Assembly (NCBI GenBank): GCA_009363875.1
Contig: CM018695.1
Span: forward strand, 64,540,907-64,604,906
Length of the DNA stretch: 64,000 nucleotides
Source of the DNA: Mikania micrantha
Lineage: Eukaryota > Streptophyta > Magnoliopsida > Asterales > Asteraceae
Reading direction: 5' to 3'
Shown: piece after piece, positions 11,896-22,611 of the stretch
How the letters are laid out: every line of letters starts with the position of its first letter
How positions within the stretch are numbered: position 1 is the first letter of the stretch
The notes under the pieces: generated by a model
The model's input: the letters and a program-made list of their open reading frames with translations, nothing else
Databases searched by the model: none
What the model was told of the DNA's origin: nothing
Position numbers and translations under genes: made by a program

Positions 11896-12160
11896 GTATG
11901 GCAAGCACTGAGAGGCCAACAGTCTGTTCCTCCAAGTCCTGACTATGAAGGTCACCCTATGGCAAGCACTGAGAGGCCGACGGTCTGTTCCTTCAAGTCC
12001 CGACCATGGAGAACACCCTATGGCAAGCACTGAGAGGCCAAAACAATATGTTTTACCATAGCCGATAGCTTTAGCATACAAGTTTATATCATTCATATAG
12101 CATAGCATTTACGTATCTTGTGCACAAGTACTAGCTTCACAACCGGTAGGGCAAGCACTA
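11896..12160 (-). repeat. 61-bp tandem repeat inside LTR C
   Basis: TATGGCAAGCACTGAGAGGCC recurs in the same sense at 11896, 11957 and 12018 (period 61), with a decayed fourth copy near 12150. The spacer includes GTCTGTTCC.CCAAGTCC.GAC. It lies in the intron-like part of the LTR. Confidence 0.85.
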
Positions 12161-12389
12161 AGAGGCCAAACCGTTGTTTTAGCATGGCAAGCATAATAAG
12201 CATAAAAAGTTTATAGCATTCTGAGCATTTCAAGCTTTTCGAGCATTCAAGCATAGTAAGCATATAAAGCATATTAGTCTTTCTGAGTTTACGCATTCAA
12301 GCTTTCAAAGTTAGTTCATAAAAGCATTTTAACCTGTTAGTCTTTGCATTTGAAAAGCATCCGGTGTTTTAATCAACTAGTAAAAAAAA

Positions 12390-12665
12390 TAAGTAGCTTT
12401 AGCATGTAGTCTTAGCATATAGCATTAGCATTTAGTATTAGCATGTAGCATTGGCATTTAGCATTAGCACGATTGTCTTAGCATTTAGCATTAGCACATT
12501 GTCTTAGTATTTAGCATTAGCATTGTAGCATTAGTATTAGCACATAACGTTAGCACTTAACCTTAGCATGTAGCATTATCGTTAGTATTTAGCATATGCC
12601 TTTAGCACTTGGCATTAGCATGTAGCATTATAGTTAGCATTTAGCATTTAGTGTGTAGCCTTAGA
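12390..12665 (-). repeat. TTAGCAT word tract in LTR C
   Basis: About 270 bp made largely of irregular TTAGCAT / TAGCATTTAGCATTAGCA units on the plus strand, without a fixed period. A looser GCAT-rich zone precedes it at 12180-12290. Confidence 0.8.
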
Positions 12666-14331
12666 ATATATGAATAATTATAAAAGCATTTATGAAACAT
12701 TTAAAAACATTTGTTTCAAATGTATTACATGCTTCTCAGTCCCGATGAAAATCAAAATAGTTTGAAAAGGGACAAATGAACTCACCTGTGTTGCTAAGTA
12801 TAAGTTGCCACAGATAATGCGCGCTCGTTGATTGTAGCTTAAGTATCTTCAACACCTGAGTTGTTTTAAGATATTTGAATACGATAAGTCGTTATAGTAG
12901 TCGCGTACTAGGGTTTTGGTCTCGGTGTGCAACTAAGTGTCCTAATTACTACGGTGTTCTCTAGGAAATCTTTCTAGTTAGTCTAATACATTACTCATAA
13001 ATGAAACCCGTGAACCCGTAAGATTTAATTTAGTATTTGTAAAGTAATTTATTTTAATTAAATCTTAAATTAGAAATCGTTTAATTACTTTAAGAAAGTT
13101 TATCATTTATTTCATTTACTAAAACCATATGGTATTTCAATAAAATCATAGCTTTATTTATTAGACTTAGGTTAATCCACTTTGATTAACTCTAAGCCTA
13201 AACTTTAGCTTTAGCTTTCTTTGTTTCTTAAATCGCTTGTGTATACAACTTAGATTAGAAACTCCAAGGAATTCTCTAATTTAGTTATATCGTTGCATAG
13301 CATCACTAAGTGTTGGATGTTGGAATCTAACCCACACCCACACTTAGTTTCTTGGTTGCTTCTTTAAATTTATGTTTTATGTTTGAAATAGCTAAATCCT
13401 TATGGTTGTTGCATAATTCCTTGTTATCCTCAAATCTCGTGTGTTAGCTAAAAGATACATGTTTAACATTTGCTTAGTAAAATATCGATGTCTTAATCCT
13501 TTGTATGAAGAGATTACAAATTTATCACCTTTGTTTAAAATTAAGTTGATTCCTTAATAGGAAACCCTAACACTTCCCATGCACACACAAATAACTACAC
13601 ATTTGACCCATGCATATACATTCACGTGGTCCTTGTATTTCATGTCTCCGAACCCTTTGATTTCGATTCGTAGTTCACGTCCAGGTCCTTTGCCGATAGG
13701 TCCCTAGTCGAATCAGTAGGGCCGAAAGAGCTAGGGGCCGAACCTGAATAGCCGACCGAAGGAGAAGACCCCAAATAGGTGATGGTCGAATGGCTCACGA
13801 ACGAAGCAGGCAGGGTGGCGAATGAGAGGAACCCGACCGAAGGGGGTCTGAACGAATGGCTTAGTCGGCCACAGCCATTTGGCCTTGGCCATTCGACCGG
13901 CCTGTGACTGCCTTCTTTCAGCGATTCGGCACAGCAGGTACAACTCTCCCATTTCGAATCTCGTGGCTCAAACAAGAAGCCTAACATGTTCCTAGTTCAT
14001 TCTAGGTGTGTTTGAGGTGTTTTCCCTAGGGTTTTATGGCTTGAAACCAGTTCCATGAAAGGGTTCGAACCTAGGGTTAGAAAACCCTAAAATCGCAACA
14101 AAAAGCTTGATGTTACCTCGACTCAGACGGTTCAAAGACCAGATCGATTGTACTTCTAGGTAGAGGGGATCAAGATCTTTTTTTAGGCTCAAGAACCACT
14201 CAATTTCATCAAGAATTGAGCAAGTTATAAGGATTTGAAGTTTGAATCTTGTAGAGAGAGAGATAATCCGCAAATGGTGTTTTAGAGAGAGAAAGTAAAG
14301 AGAGAAGTGAGGTAGATGAAATCATTAAGGG

Positions 14332-14339
14332 TATTTATA
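14332..14339 (-). promoter_or_regulatory. TATA box of LTR C (truncated copy)
   Basis: On the minus strand, GGTATAAATACCC is preceded about 40 bp upstream by GAGCAACCGAAACGAA, exactly as in the other family C LTR at 59873. A CT-rich stretch follows, typical of a transcription start region. Confidence 0.65.
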
Positions 14340-15327
14340 CCCCGAGTGAGTCGGATTCGTTTCGGTTGCTCGGTTCGCGTCTTCGTTGCGTTTCCGGAAC
14401 GTTACGCGTGATGTTTTCGCTACAAACGTCTCGGTCTTTAAAGATAGAATTTATTAAATTAATTTAGGTGGTTATTCCTAGTAAATTATCTAAGTATCTT
14501 TTGTTTATTTTAAATTTCTGAAAACGCTTAAGTTACAGTTTAAATCGAATCGCGTAGTTGTCGCGCGTATTCGTTCGAATCGTCACCCGTACGAACACGA
14601 CAATAACTACGCTTTTCAATATGGTTTTCTAATTATTGGACATCATTTGAAACGTTAAACTTTCAGTTGTATTCGTACAGATCGTCACCTATACGAATAA
14701 TCTGTCCGTTTAGCATTTCTGTAACGACATCCGTTCTTGCTTTGTTTTGTTAAACCTCGCATACGTATATACAAAATAGCATATTACAAGCATTCATATG
14801 TCAATTCCATGTTGTCTGATGTATTTCTGACTGTTAAACCATAAGATTTAATTAGCTTTCAGAAATGATTGCATAATAGTTTAGTGTTAAGCTGTCACAC
14901 CCCCAAATTTCAACTAACGGAATCATACCGTTTATGGCGTGAAAAACCAGGATCTCAGTCATTAGACACAGCAAAAGACCTCTATATGCTTTTAAACATA
15001 ATTCATTCTTAATTTGTAAAACTGAGTTTAACATTAGCGGAAGTGTTTGAAAACCAACAGCAAAGTGTGTCACACCCCCACCCCTCGTCACCTCGTGTCT
15101 GGTCTGACGCCACCGAACCGGTTGCGGAAGCATAGTGGTGATGTCTCCGAGGTGAGGGGTGACTTACTTGAACCGATATCATAAGCACACAGATTAACTT
15201 AAAATAAGTACAATACAGGGTTCCGTCATTACAATCAGTATCATAGTTTACAACTAAGTTTATTACACAACTGACTTATTTAATTACTAGTGCTTGAAGT
15301 GCTGCCTCACCGTGTGTCACTGTCTTC

Positions 15328-15859
15328 CTGCAAAAAGATTTAAGTTTGAAATGTCAGCACAAAGCTGGTGAGATCGACAGTTCAATTTAAAACAATATGA
15401 TATGATAAGCACGTTCTCAAAAGTTCAGTTCTGGATAACCATGGGACCTGTATCTAGTTCCTTTCGGACGTCTAGTCTGTCTCAAGATATTACCCGTCGG
15501 TACATATCTTAGTGCCTCATTATCTTAATGTCTATCACACCATTAAGAAGTTCAGGAAACAGATAACAAACATTCACACAAGGGGAGATGCAATCCTCCC
15601 AGCGAATGGGGTGTCAACCAATAGTACTATCAATGTTTTCTGCTCGGCCACACATGGGTTCACTAGATACAGTTCAAAAATGAGGACTTTCAGTTCCATG
15701 ATAGAGTTCAGTCTACAGGCAAAATCCCATGAAATCCCACAAAATCACATGAAATCACACAGATATCATTGATGCATATCATATGTTCAGACAACAGTTT
15801 GCAGAGTTTCCCCGATGTTTATAAAAGATTAAAAATAAAAGGGGTTGTACGAAACTCAC
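15328..15859 (-). other. Intron-like unit in 3' LTR of element A
   Basis: The donor on the minus strand is CAG|GTGAGTTTCG at 15859. The acceptor ATCTTTTTGCAG| ends at 15328, giving 532 nt. Just inside the acceptor is CTCACCAGCTTTGTGCTGAC, a variant of a module shared with LTRs B, C and the solo LTR at 42968. Splicing is inferred from the sequence only. Confidence 0.5.
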
Positions 15860-16717
15860 CTGATAGTATAAAGGTAGCAGGGTATCACCAAACTGATAGT
15901 ATACAGATGATTCTGCATTTAGTTATCTTTAATAAGTTATTTATGTTCTAGTTTACTGATTAGATCCTTCTGAACGTTCAATGTCAAAGACATTGCTTAT
16001 TAAATCATCAACTCGATATTAATTATATAATTAATTAATTTAAGGTTATATCATACAATGTATGATAATGTAGGAACCTACATTGTATTAGATTCCTAAT
16101 TCAAAGTTGATGACACTCTAGATTAATCAGAATAATCTCTGATTAATCAGATAGTTAATGCTGTTGATTATAATGCTAAAACAGTTTCTAGATAATTTAA
16201 TGACGTAGAAATGATTAATCCTTATTATTGATTACCCAAATAACATGAAATATCACAATGTAGCATTAGAATAGGTGAAATAACCAGATTTAACATACTA
16301 ATCTGACTGTTATCACAAACATCAGATAATCATTCCAATGAGTATGTTAATGATTATGATTAGTTTGAAACACTTGGATTTAACCTTTGTATTTCAAAGA
16401 TTAATCAAACTAATCACCTACATTGTTACAATCAAATGGTTTAAACCATTATAATCATAGTTATGATTTTATGAAAATCGGGCATTACAACGGATCAAAA
16501 CAAGGATTTAACCGTTAGAACTTCGTGTTCTTTGTTTATAATCAATCCTAGCCATCATCTAGGCAATAATCAACAATCCTAACTATCTCATTACGTTCAA
16601 AATCAAGATCTAATCAATCAAAATCAAACTAGATGGTTAAAACGAACCGTTACCTGTTCTGACGAATTTCTGCGGGTAAAACGACGATCAGGACTTGCAA
16701 ACTCGATCCGTGGTGCG

Positions 16718-16724
16718 ATTTATA
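16718..16724 (-). promoter_or_regulatory. TATA box, 3' LTR of element A
   Basis: GCTATAAATCGCACC on the minus strand, about 400 bp into the LTR and just downstream of the GC-rich words. The identical box in the 5' LTR lies at 25309-25315 and would drive the element. Confidence 0.55.
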
Positions 16725-17126
16725 GCTTCAAATGGCTTTAATATGAAGATTTATGATGTAGATATGTTATTTTTCGTCTAGGATGAAGAACAGGTCGAAA
16801 ATGGTGAGTTTTGAGGCTTCCAACGCGATCAGATCGTTTAAAAACGTTTTTAGCCGAGTTAAGCTCCGGGGCGCATCGCCCCAGCTGGAGGTCTGGGCTG
16901 GGGCGTACCGCCCCACGTCATCAGCATCATCATTTTTGTTGAAATCTTCTTTTCGCGATTCCGGGAGCATACGAACTCCGTTTTGCGCACGGTTTTCGCC
17001 CACGTTCATCATTTTTCATATACTATCAATCCCCAATAACAAAAGTTACTAAATCCTCATGGATTTCAAGCACGACCAAATGTGCTCACGTCATTAATGC
17101 CGAATTCTTCGTACGCAACTGTCACA

Positions 17127-17138
17127 GTCTCCTCCTGT
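17127..17138 (-). promoter_or_regulatory. Polypurine tract of element A
   Basis: ACAGGAGGAGAC on the minus strand lies directly against the 3' LTR start TGTGACAG. This is the expected position for plus-strand DNA priming. It is preceded by TTTCGGGACGAAATTT, a block also found in element B. Confidence 0.75.
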
Positions 17139-17189
17139 TAGAAAAATTTCGTCCCGAAATTTATCGAAGACTTACATTAAGACAATTGT

Positions 17190-20186
17190 TTATAAGAATA
17201 GATGTGGGTACTTTGCTTTCATTTGGTCTTCACGTTCCCACGTATATTCGGGTCCTCGCTGCGAGTTCCATCGCACTTTAACAATCGGTATGCGACTACG
17301 TTTTAACACTTTCGTTTCTCGATCCATTACCTCTACTGGTTCTTCACTGAACTGAAGTTTTTCATCAATATGAATTTCTTCTAGAGGTATGATCAATGAT
17401 TCATCAGTTAAGCATTTCTTCAGATTAGACACATGAAAGACATCGTGAATGTTACTGAGTTCAAGAGGTAATTCAAGTCTGTAGGCTACTGGTCCAATTC
17501 GTTCAAGAATTTTAAATGGCCCTACAAATCTTGGCGAAAGTTTACCTCGTTTCCCGAATCTGAAAATGCCTTTCCAAGGTGACACTTTTAACATTACTCG
17601 ATCACCTACTTGAAATTCGAGTGGTCTACGGCGATTATCAGCATAACTCTTTTGACGATCGCGAGCAGCTTTAATTCGTTCTTGAATGAGTGCGATCTTG
17701 TCAGTTGTTTCCTGAATGAATTCTAGGCCGATGATTTGACTTTCACCTACCTCTGACCAACAGATAGGTGATCTACACTTCCGTCCATAAAGTGCTTCAA
17801 ATGGAGCGCATTGAATACTGGTATGGTAGCTGTTATTGTATGAAAATTCAACAAGTGGAAGATGAATATCCCAGCTACCTCCAAAATCAATCACACAGCT
17901 TCTGAGCATGTCTTCAAGAGTTTGATTTGTTCGTTCAGTCTGCCCGTCAGTTTGTGGGTGATAAGCTGTGCTCATATTGATTTGCGTGCCCAGAGCATTC
18001 TGAAGAGTTTGCCAAAATCGTGACATAAATCGACTATCTCTGTCAGAAATGATAGAGATCGGTACTCCATGTCGAGATACAATCTCATTAACATAAAGTT
18101 TAGCGAGTCGATCCATAGAATAATCTTCTCGGATGGGTAAGAAATGCGCAGATTTCGTAAGGCGATCAACGATAACCCATATAGAGTCATGGTTACGTGA
18201 TGTTCTGGGTAATTTAGTAATGAAATCCATAGAGATCTGATCCCATTTCCACATGGGAATCTCAGGTTGTTGTAGTAACCCAGAAGGTCGTTGATGTTCA
18301 GCCTTAACTTTGAGACATGTTAAACATCGATCCACATATTCAGCTATGTGTTTCTTCATTCCAGGCCACCAGTAAAAGTCTTTAAGATCTTTATACATTT
18401 TATCAGCACCTGGATGAATAGAATACCTGGATTTATGCGCCTCATCCAAGATAATAGTTCGAGAGTTACCGAATAAAGGAATCCACATTCGGTCTTTGAA
18501 ATACAACAGTCCATCAGCCTTAGTATCGAGTTTCTTATCTAATCCTCTCAGTCCTTCAGCAGAATAGTTCATTGTTTGTAAAGCTTGTTGCTGAGCGTCT
18601 TTGATTTGAGGAATTAGACTGGTTTGAATAGTCATACCTAACGCTTTCACACGTAAAGGCTTGACTCGTTCCTTGCGACTTAAAGCATCAGCTACAACAT
18701 TTGCTTTGCCTGGGTGATAACGAATTTCACAGTCATAGTCGTTTAAGAGTTCAACCCATCGCCTCTGTCGCATGTTCAACATTTTCTGATCTAGAATGTG
18801 TTGGAGGCTTTTGTGATCAGTGTATATAATACACCTAGTTCCGTATAGATAATGTCTCCAAATCTTGAGTGCAAACACTACTGCACCAAGTTCTAGATCA
18901 TGTGTGGTATAGTTCTTCTCATGTACTTTCAACTGCCGAGAAGCATAAGCAATTACCTTATCCTTCTGCATTAGAACACACCCAAGACCTTGACGTGAAG
19001 CATCACAATACACTGTGAAGTTATCCGTACCTTCCGGTAGTGCCAATATAGGTGCATTACAGAGTTTGTGTTTCAATAGTTGGAACGCCTCTTCCTGTTG
19101 AGAACTCCATATAAACAGTTGATTTTTCTGTGTCAATGTAGTCAGTGGCAAGGCTATCTTTGTAAAGTTCTTGATAAACCGGCGATAATAACCTGCCAAC
19201 CCCAAAAATTGGCGTATTTCAGTCGGGGTTCGTGGTGTCTCCCATTGTTTCACCGCCTGAATCTTACTGGGATCCACTTGAATACCATTTTGATTTACTA
19301 CATGACCAAGAAATTGAACTTCTCGTAACCAGAACTCACACTTGGAGAACTTGGCATATAATTTTTCACGTGCCAAAAGTTCTAGAATTAATTTCAAGTG
19401 TTGAGCATGTTCTTGTTGATTTCGAGGATAAATAAGAATATCATCAATAAACACAATCACAAATTTATCCAGATAAGGTCTACATACTCGATTCATCGGA
19501 TCCATGAAAACTGCTGGTGCATTTGTTAAACCAAATGGCATTACTAAAAATTCGTAATGTCCGTATCGAGTTCTGAAAGCAGTTTTAGGAATGTCATCAT
19601 CATGAATACGTAACTGATGATATCCGGATCTTAAATCGATTTTTGAAAAATAAGTAGCACCTTGTAGTTGATCAAACAGATCATCGATACGAGGTAGTGG
19701 ATAACGGTTCTTGATTGTCAGTTTATTGAGTTCCCTGTAGTCAATACACATTCTGAATGAACCATCCTTCTTTTTCACAAAAAGAATAGGTGCTCCCCAG
19801 GGTGAGAAACTAGGTCTGATAAAACCTTTGTCTAACAGTTCTTGCAATTGACCTGAAAGTTCTTGCATTTCGGATGGTGCAAGCCGATACGGGGCTTTAG
19901 CAACAGGTGCTGCACCTGGAATCAAGTCGATTCGAAATTCAACTTGTCTTACTGGGGGTAATCCTGATATATCCTCAGGAAAAACTTCAGGAAAATCCTT
20001 GACTACTGGGATATCTGTGATTTGTTTGGGTGAAGAATTGTGCTCAGTCACATGTGCTAGGAAAGCATAACAACCTTTCCTTAAGAACTTCTGAGCTCGC
20101 ATACAAGATATGATACCAAGTTTTCTACCAGCTCGTTCTCCTTGAACTATCAGTGTATTACCGTTAGGTAATGGAATACGGATCAC
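17190..20186 (-). CDS. pol: Pol polyprotein of element A: RT, RNase H, integrase, chromodomain
   Basis: About 998 residues copying element RNA into DNA and inserting it. RT spans roughly 105-300 with CIDYRELN and the catalytic FIDD at 246-249. RNase H follows with D395, E432, D457 and D500. Integrase has the HHCC finger (H584, H591, C621, C624) and a perfectly spaced DD35E triad, D654, D715, E751. A GPY/F-type region lies near 880-910. A chromodomain (VRWNSQRGPEYTWE) occupies about 935-990, which in this family targets insertion to heterochromatin. The frame opens with GTG, not ATG: it continues gag-protease after a one-base loss at about 20186, so two frames overlap by 4 nt. All catalytic residues are kept. 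LTR divergence is tiny, so the break is recent. Confidence 0.95.
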   Translation of the reverse strand: MIRIPLPNGNTLIVQGERAGRKLGIISCMRAQKFLRKGCYAFLAHVTEHNSSPKQITDIPVVKDFPEVFPEDISGLPPVRQVEFRIDLIPGAAPVAKAPYRLAPSEMQELSGQLQELLDKGFIRPSFSPWGAPILFVKKKDGSFRMCIDYRELNKLTIKNRYPLPRIDDLFDQLQGATYFSKIDLRSGYHQLRIHDDDIPKTAFRTRYGHYEFLVMPFGLTNAPAVFMDPMNRVCRPYLDKFVIVFIDDILIYPRNQQEHAQHLKLILELLAREKLYAKFSKCEFWLREVQFLGHVVNQNGIQVDPSKIQAVKQWETPRTPTEIRQFLGLAGYYRRFIKNFTKIALPLTTLTQKNQLFIWSSQQEEAFQLLKHKLCNAPILALPEGTDNFTVYCDASRQGLGCVLMQKDKVIAYASRQLKVHEKNYTTHDLELGAVVFALKIWRHYLYGTRCIIYTDHKSLQHILDQKMLNMRQRRWVELLNDYDCEIRYHPGKANVVADALSRKERVKPLRVKALGMTIQTSLIPQIKDAQQQALQTMNYSAEGLRGLDKKLDTKADGLLYFKDRMWIPLFGNSRTIILDEAHKSRYSIHPGADKMYKDLKDFYWWPGMKKHIAEYVDRCLTCLKVKAEHQRPSGLLQQPEIPMWKWDQISMDFITKLPRTSRNHDSIWVIVDRLTKSAHFLPIREDYSMDRLAKLYVNEIVSRHGVPISIISDRDSRFMSRFWQTLQNALGTQINMSTAYHPQTDGQTERTNQTLEDMLRSCVIDFGGSWDIHLPLVEFSYNNSYHTSIQCAPFEALYGRKCRSPICWSEVGESQIIGLEFIQETTDKIALIQERIKAARDRQKSYADNRRRPLEFQVGDRVMLKVSPWKGIFRFGKRGKLSPRFVGPFKILERIGPVAYRLELPLELSNIHDVFHVSNLKKCLTDESLIIPLEEIHIDEKLQFSEEPVEVMDRETKVLKRSRIPIVKVRWNSQRGPEYTWEREDQMKAKYPHLFL

Positions 20187-21238
20187 TTGTTTTGACAGAC
20201 AACTTCCGCTTGGTTATTAGAAAGCCAGTCCATACCAACAACGACATCAAAGCTCCCAAGCTCAATAGGAAGTAAATCAATATCGAAAAGATGATCATTC
20301 AAATTCAAGGAACATCCTTGAATAACATTGTTTGTTTTGATCAACTTGCCGTTAGCAAGTTCAATTACATAAGGAGTTTCTAGATCTACCGTAGGCAATG
20401 AAATTAATGATGCAAATTCAGGAGAGATAAAGCTCTTATCCGCTCCTGTGTCAAACAAAACTGATGCGTATAGATTATTAAGAAGAAACGTACCAGTAAC
20501 AATATTTGCATCATGTCTTGCCTCGGTCGCACCAATCTGAAAAGCTCTCCCCCTAGCTTCAGTTCCCGGATTGGTGTTATTGTTCGGACAGTTTCGTATG
20601 AGATGATCAGGGCTTCCACATTTGTAACATGACCGGTTGGTTTGAGTGGTTTGTCGTGGTGCTTGGTTTGGTGTCTGAGCAGGAAAGTTGCAATATTTAG
20701 CATAATGTCCAACTCGGTTACAGTTCAGACAAACAGGACATGGTCCCGTGTGATGGAGTGGACACTTATTGCATTTGGGCGCCTGCCCAATATAAGTTTT
20801 CCTCTTAGGAACATTTGCACCATAGTTCTTCACCGTTGGTTTGTTCTGACTGATCTCAGCCGAAGCCCTTGTTTTGTTCTTACCAAACCACTTTCGTTTG
20901 GTACCTTTTGACACATTCGAGGTACCGACATCACTACGACTATGAACCGTCTGAGGTTTCAAAGACAGAGTACCACTCCTTACCGCCTCATTGGTAAGCT
21001 TAGTGGTCAAAAGAATGGTATGTTTCAGGGTTGTAGGTTCAGCAGCAGTCACCATTCCTCGTATCTGAGGAATCAGACCCTTAATGTACTTCTCGATTAA
21101 AGCGGCTTCCGTAGGAAACATGTCGGGAAGTAAACAAGTGAGTTCATGAAAAGGATCGGTGTAAGCAAGACAGTCAGCACCGATCATCGAGTGATTCCAG
21201 AATTCCTCCTGGAGTTTTTGAATTTCAGTGATGGGACA
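20183..21238 (-). CDS. gag-pro: Gag C-terminal part and aspartic protease of element A
   Basis: The frame continues directly from the gag N-terminal part after an in-frame TAA at 21239-21241; its first ATG is at 21187. From that ATG it carries the end of the retrotransposon gag domain (about 1-75), a basic linker, a Cys pair (C139, C142) and two CCHC knuckles: CLNCNRVGHYAKYC at 153-166 and CYKCGSPDHLIRNC at 187-200. The protease follows with active site DTGAD at 246-250. The knuckles bind RNA; the protease would cut the polyprotein. The end ..CQNK-stop is the frameshift point into pol; relatives read through here in one frame. Domain identity is certain. Whether any protein is made is doubtful. 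Confidence 0.85.
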   Translation of the reverse strand, partial: CPITEIQKLQEEFWNHSMIGADCLAYTDPFHELTCLLPDMFPTEAALIEKYIKGLIPQIRGMVTAAEPTTLKHTILLTTKLTNEAVRSGTLSLKPQTVHSRSDVGTSNVSKGTKRKWFGKNKTRASAEISQNKPTVKNYGANVPKRKTYIGQAPKCNKCPLHHTGPCPVCLNCNRVGHYAKYCNFPAQTPNQAPRQTTQTNRSCYKCGSPDHLIRNCPNNNTNPGTEARGRAFQIGATEARHDANIVTGTFLLNNLYASVLFDTGADKSFISPEFASLISLPTVDLETPYVIELANGKLIKTNNVIQGCSLNLNDHLFDIDLLPIELGSFDVVVGMDWLSNNQAEVVCQNK

Positions 21239-21931
21239 TTACTCTGATCTAATTAGAGTTTTAAAATCATTCCAGCCCGTCGAGTCAACTGTGGCTGAAC
21301 CCAAAGTCTTGGCCTGGGTATTCCACCAGGTCAAAGCAGAGTCTTTCAAAGAACAGGCAGCATAAGACACCTTATGCTCCTCCAAACACTGACTGATTTT
21401 AAGCTTAGTTTCCATCTCCTCAATCCACCTTATTAGACCAGCCGCTCCTTCTTTGCCAGTAAAAGTCGGAGGGTTACAGGAAGCAAAATATTTATAAGTA
21501 CATCCCTGTCGTGGTGGATCAGGAACAATGGTAGTTGTACCGGTAGTGGTATGAGTTTCAACGTGACCACCTGTAGCATTATGTTCAGCATGATCGTGTT
21601 CCCCACCAGAACCTGCGGTGATATGTGGTTGGTGTTGTGTCAGAACACCACAAGCAGATAATTGTTCACGCACAATACGAGCTATCATAGCTTCATTTGT
21701 TTCAGATCCGCTTGTACCAGCAGGTGGAACGATGCCTGCTCCAGGGTTCACTGGTGGAGCAGTATTTGTTTCCAAGTTCCCAGGTGGAACTACGTTCGCT
21801 TCCGGATTAACATGCGGATCCGGATTTGAGTCAACATTCAGAGCTGGAATTTGATTCGGTTCAGGGTTGGTAATATTCTTAGCAGCTTTCTTAGCTGGTC
21901 GACCTCTTTTAGGAGCCATTAATCTGCTCAC
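21239..21931 (-). CDS. gag: Gag N-terminal part of element A
   Basis: 230 residues. The start MAPKRGRPAKK (fifth codon) is basic, followed by a long Pro/Asn-rich tail, then the capsid-like gag domain from about residue 145 (CNPPTFTGKEG..LIRWIEEMETKL..ALTWWNTQ), typical of Ty3/gypsy Gag that builds the virus-like particle. It ends at ..LIRSE-TAA. The next codons in the same frame, CPITEIQKLQEEFW, match the continuing gag of element B, so the stop is a nonsense change in one codon, not the natural end. Confidence 0.85.
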   Translation of the reverse strand: MSRLMAPKRGRPAKKAAKNITNPEPNQIPALNVDSNPDPHVNPEANVVPPGNLETNTAPPVNPGAGIVPPAGTSGSETNEAMIARIVREQLSACGVLTQHQPHITAGSGGEHDHAEHNATGGHVETHTTTGTTTIVPDPPRQGCTYKYFASCNPPTFTGKEGAAGLIRWIEEMETKLKISQCLEEHKVSYAACSLKDSALTWWNTQAKTLGSATVDSTGWNDFKTLIRSE

Positions 21932-22611
21932 AGGCAGACAAATTCAGGTCAGTTTAAGAACATTAAAGATATAACCCGTTCTATCACATAAATTCAATCA
22001 TATTCAGTTACACTGAAAATTTATATTGAAATGTGATTATAAAGAATATAGTATAACTACATGAATTCAGTCCAGACATGTTTGTATTACACACAGATCA
22101 CACAATTGTTCGTAGTTATACTTAGTCCTGTTATTTCAAAAACATGTTAGAGTCTTACCCAGCTCTTTGCATTGCAACACATGTTTTCAGAAATATGTTC
22201 ATACAGAACTAGGACATGTTCTCACACAAGTTCTCTAATATGTTCTCAGTTCATACATTAAGTTCTCATACAGACCATATATATGTTCTCGTACAGTATG
22301 GCTCTCGTACTGTACTTTAGTTACAGACATGTTCTCATGTTAATTCTTTCGCATACGGTTATGTTCTCACACAGAAAAATTAATTATAGTTCACACACAT
22401 AGTTCATTATACAAACAGATATACAGAACACCCATATTATTACAGTACCATAATTTCATACATCACAAGGTTATAATACAAGAACCATCAGAACCGATTC
22501 ATCCATACTAACTATCGGGAATCTATTTTACAAACAAAATTTCCCTATGCATCATATACTCACAACCTATCCGACTATATAATAACAACCAAAATAAACA
22601 TCCCTCATCGT
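21932..22611 (-). other. Spacer between pre-gag ORF and gag in element A
   Basis: 680 bp without an ORF. From 22210 to 22375 the plus strand carries seven GTTCTC words, mostly ATGTTCTCA/G, at irregular spacing. It may serve as leader or translation control sequence; nothing specific is recognised. Confidence 0.5.

Larger units (their letters stand above)
11010..14892 (-). repeat. LTR family C, 5'-truncated copy
   Basis: Its 3' end, reading TGTCACACCCCGAGCC on the plus strand from 11010, matches the reverse complement of the right end of the complete solo LTR at 59090-63441. Further shared blocks include the core promoter (GAGCAACCGAAACGAA ... GTATAAATAC) and a GGTGACGAT block. By that alignment it lacks about 240 bp of the LTR start, cut where LTR B begins at 14893. 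Minus-strand frames at 13640-13987 and 14034-14273 are noncoding LTR. Confidence 0.75.
15068..17126 (-). repeat. 3' LTR of element A
   Basis: Plus-strand ends are TGTCACACCCCC and ..CAACTGTCACA. It is the same length as the other LTR. It contains a TATA box at 16718-16724, two GC words around 16865 and 16905, and a GT-AG intron-like unit at 15328-15859. Short frames at 15512-15772 and 16767-17012 occur identically in both LTRs and are not genes. Confidence 0.95.

Noticed and set aside
11881..12060. CRISPR-like array
   Set aside because: Three direct repeats with similar, not unique, spacers in plant LTR sequence: an ordinary 61-bp tandem repeat.
13640..13987. 115-codon minus-strand frame
   Set aside because: Lies in LTR C with no motif; a second overlapping frame is equally open.
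15512..15772. 86-codon frame found twice (also 24103-24363)
   Set aside because: The duplication is due to the two LTRs of element A; no recognisable domain and it lies over the intron-like donor side.
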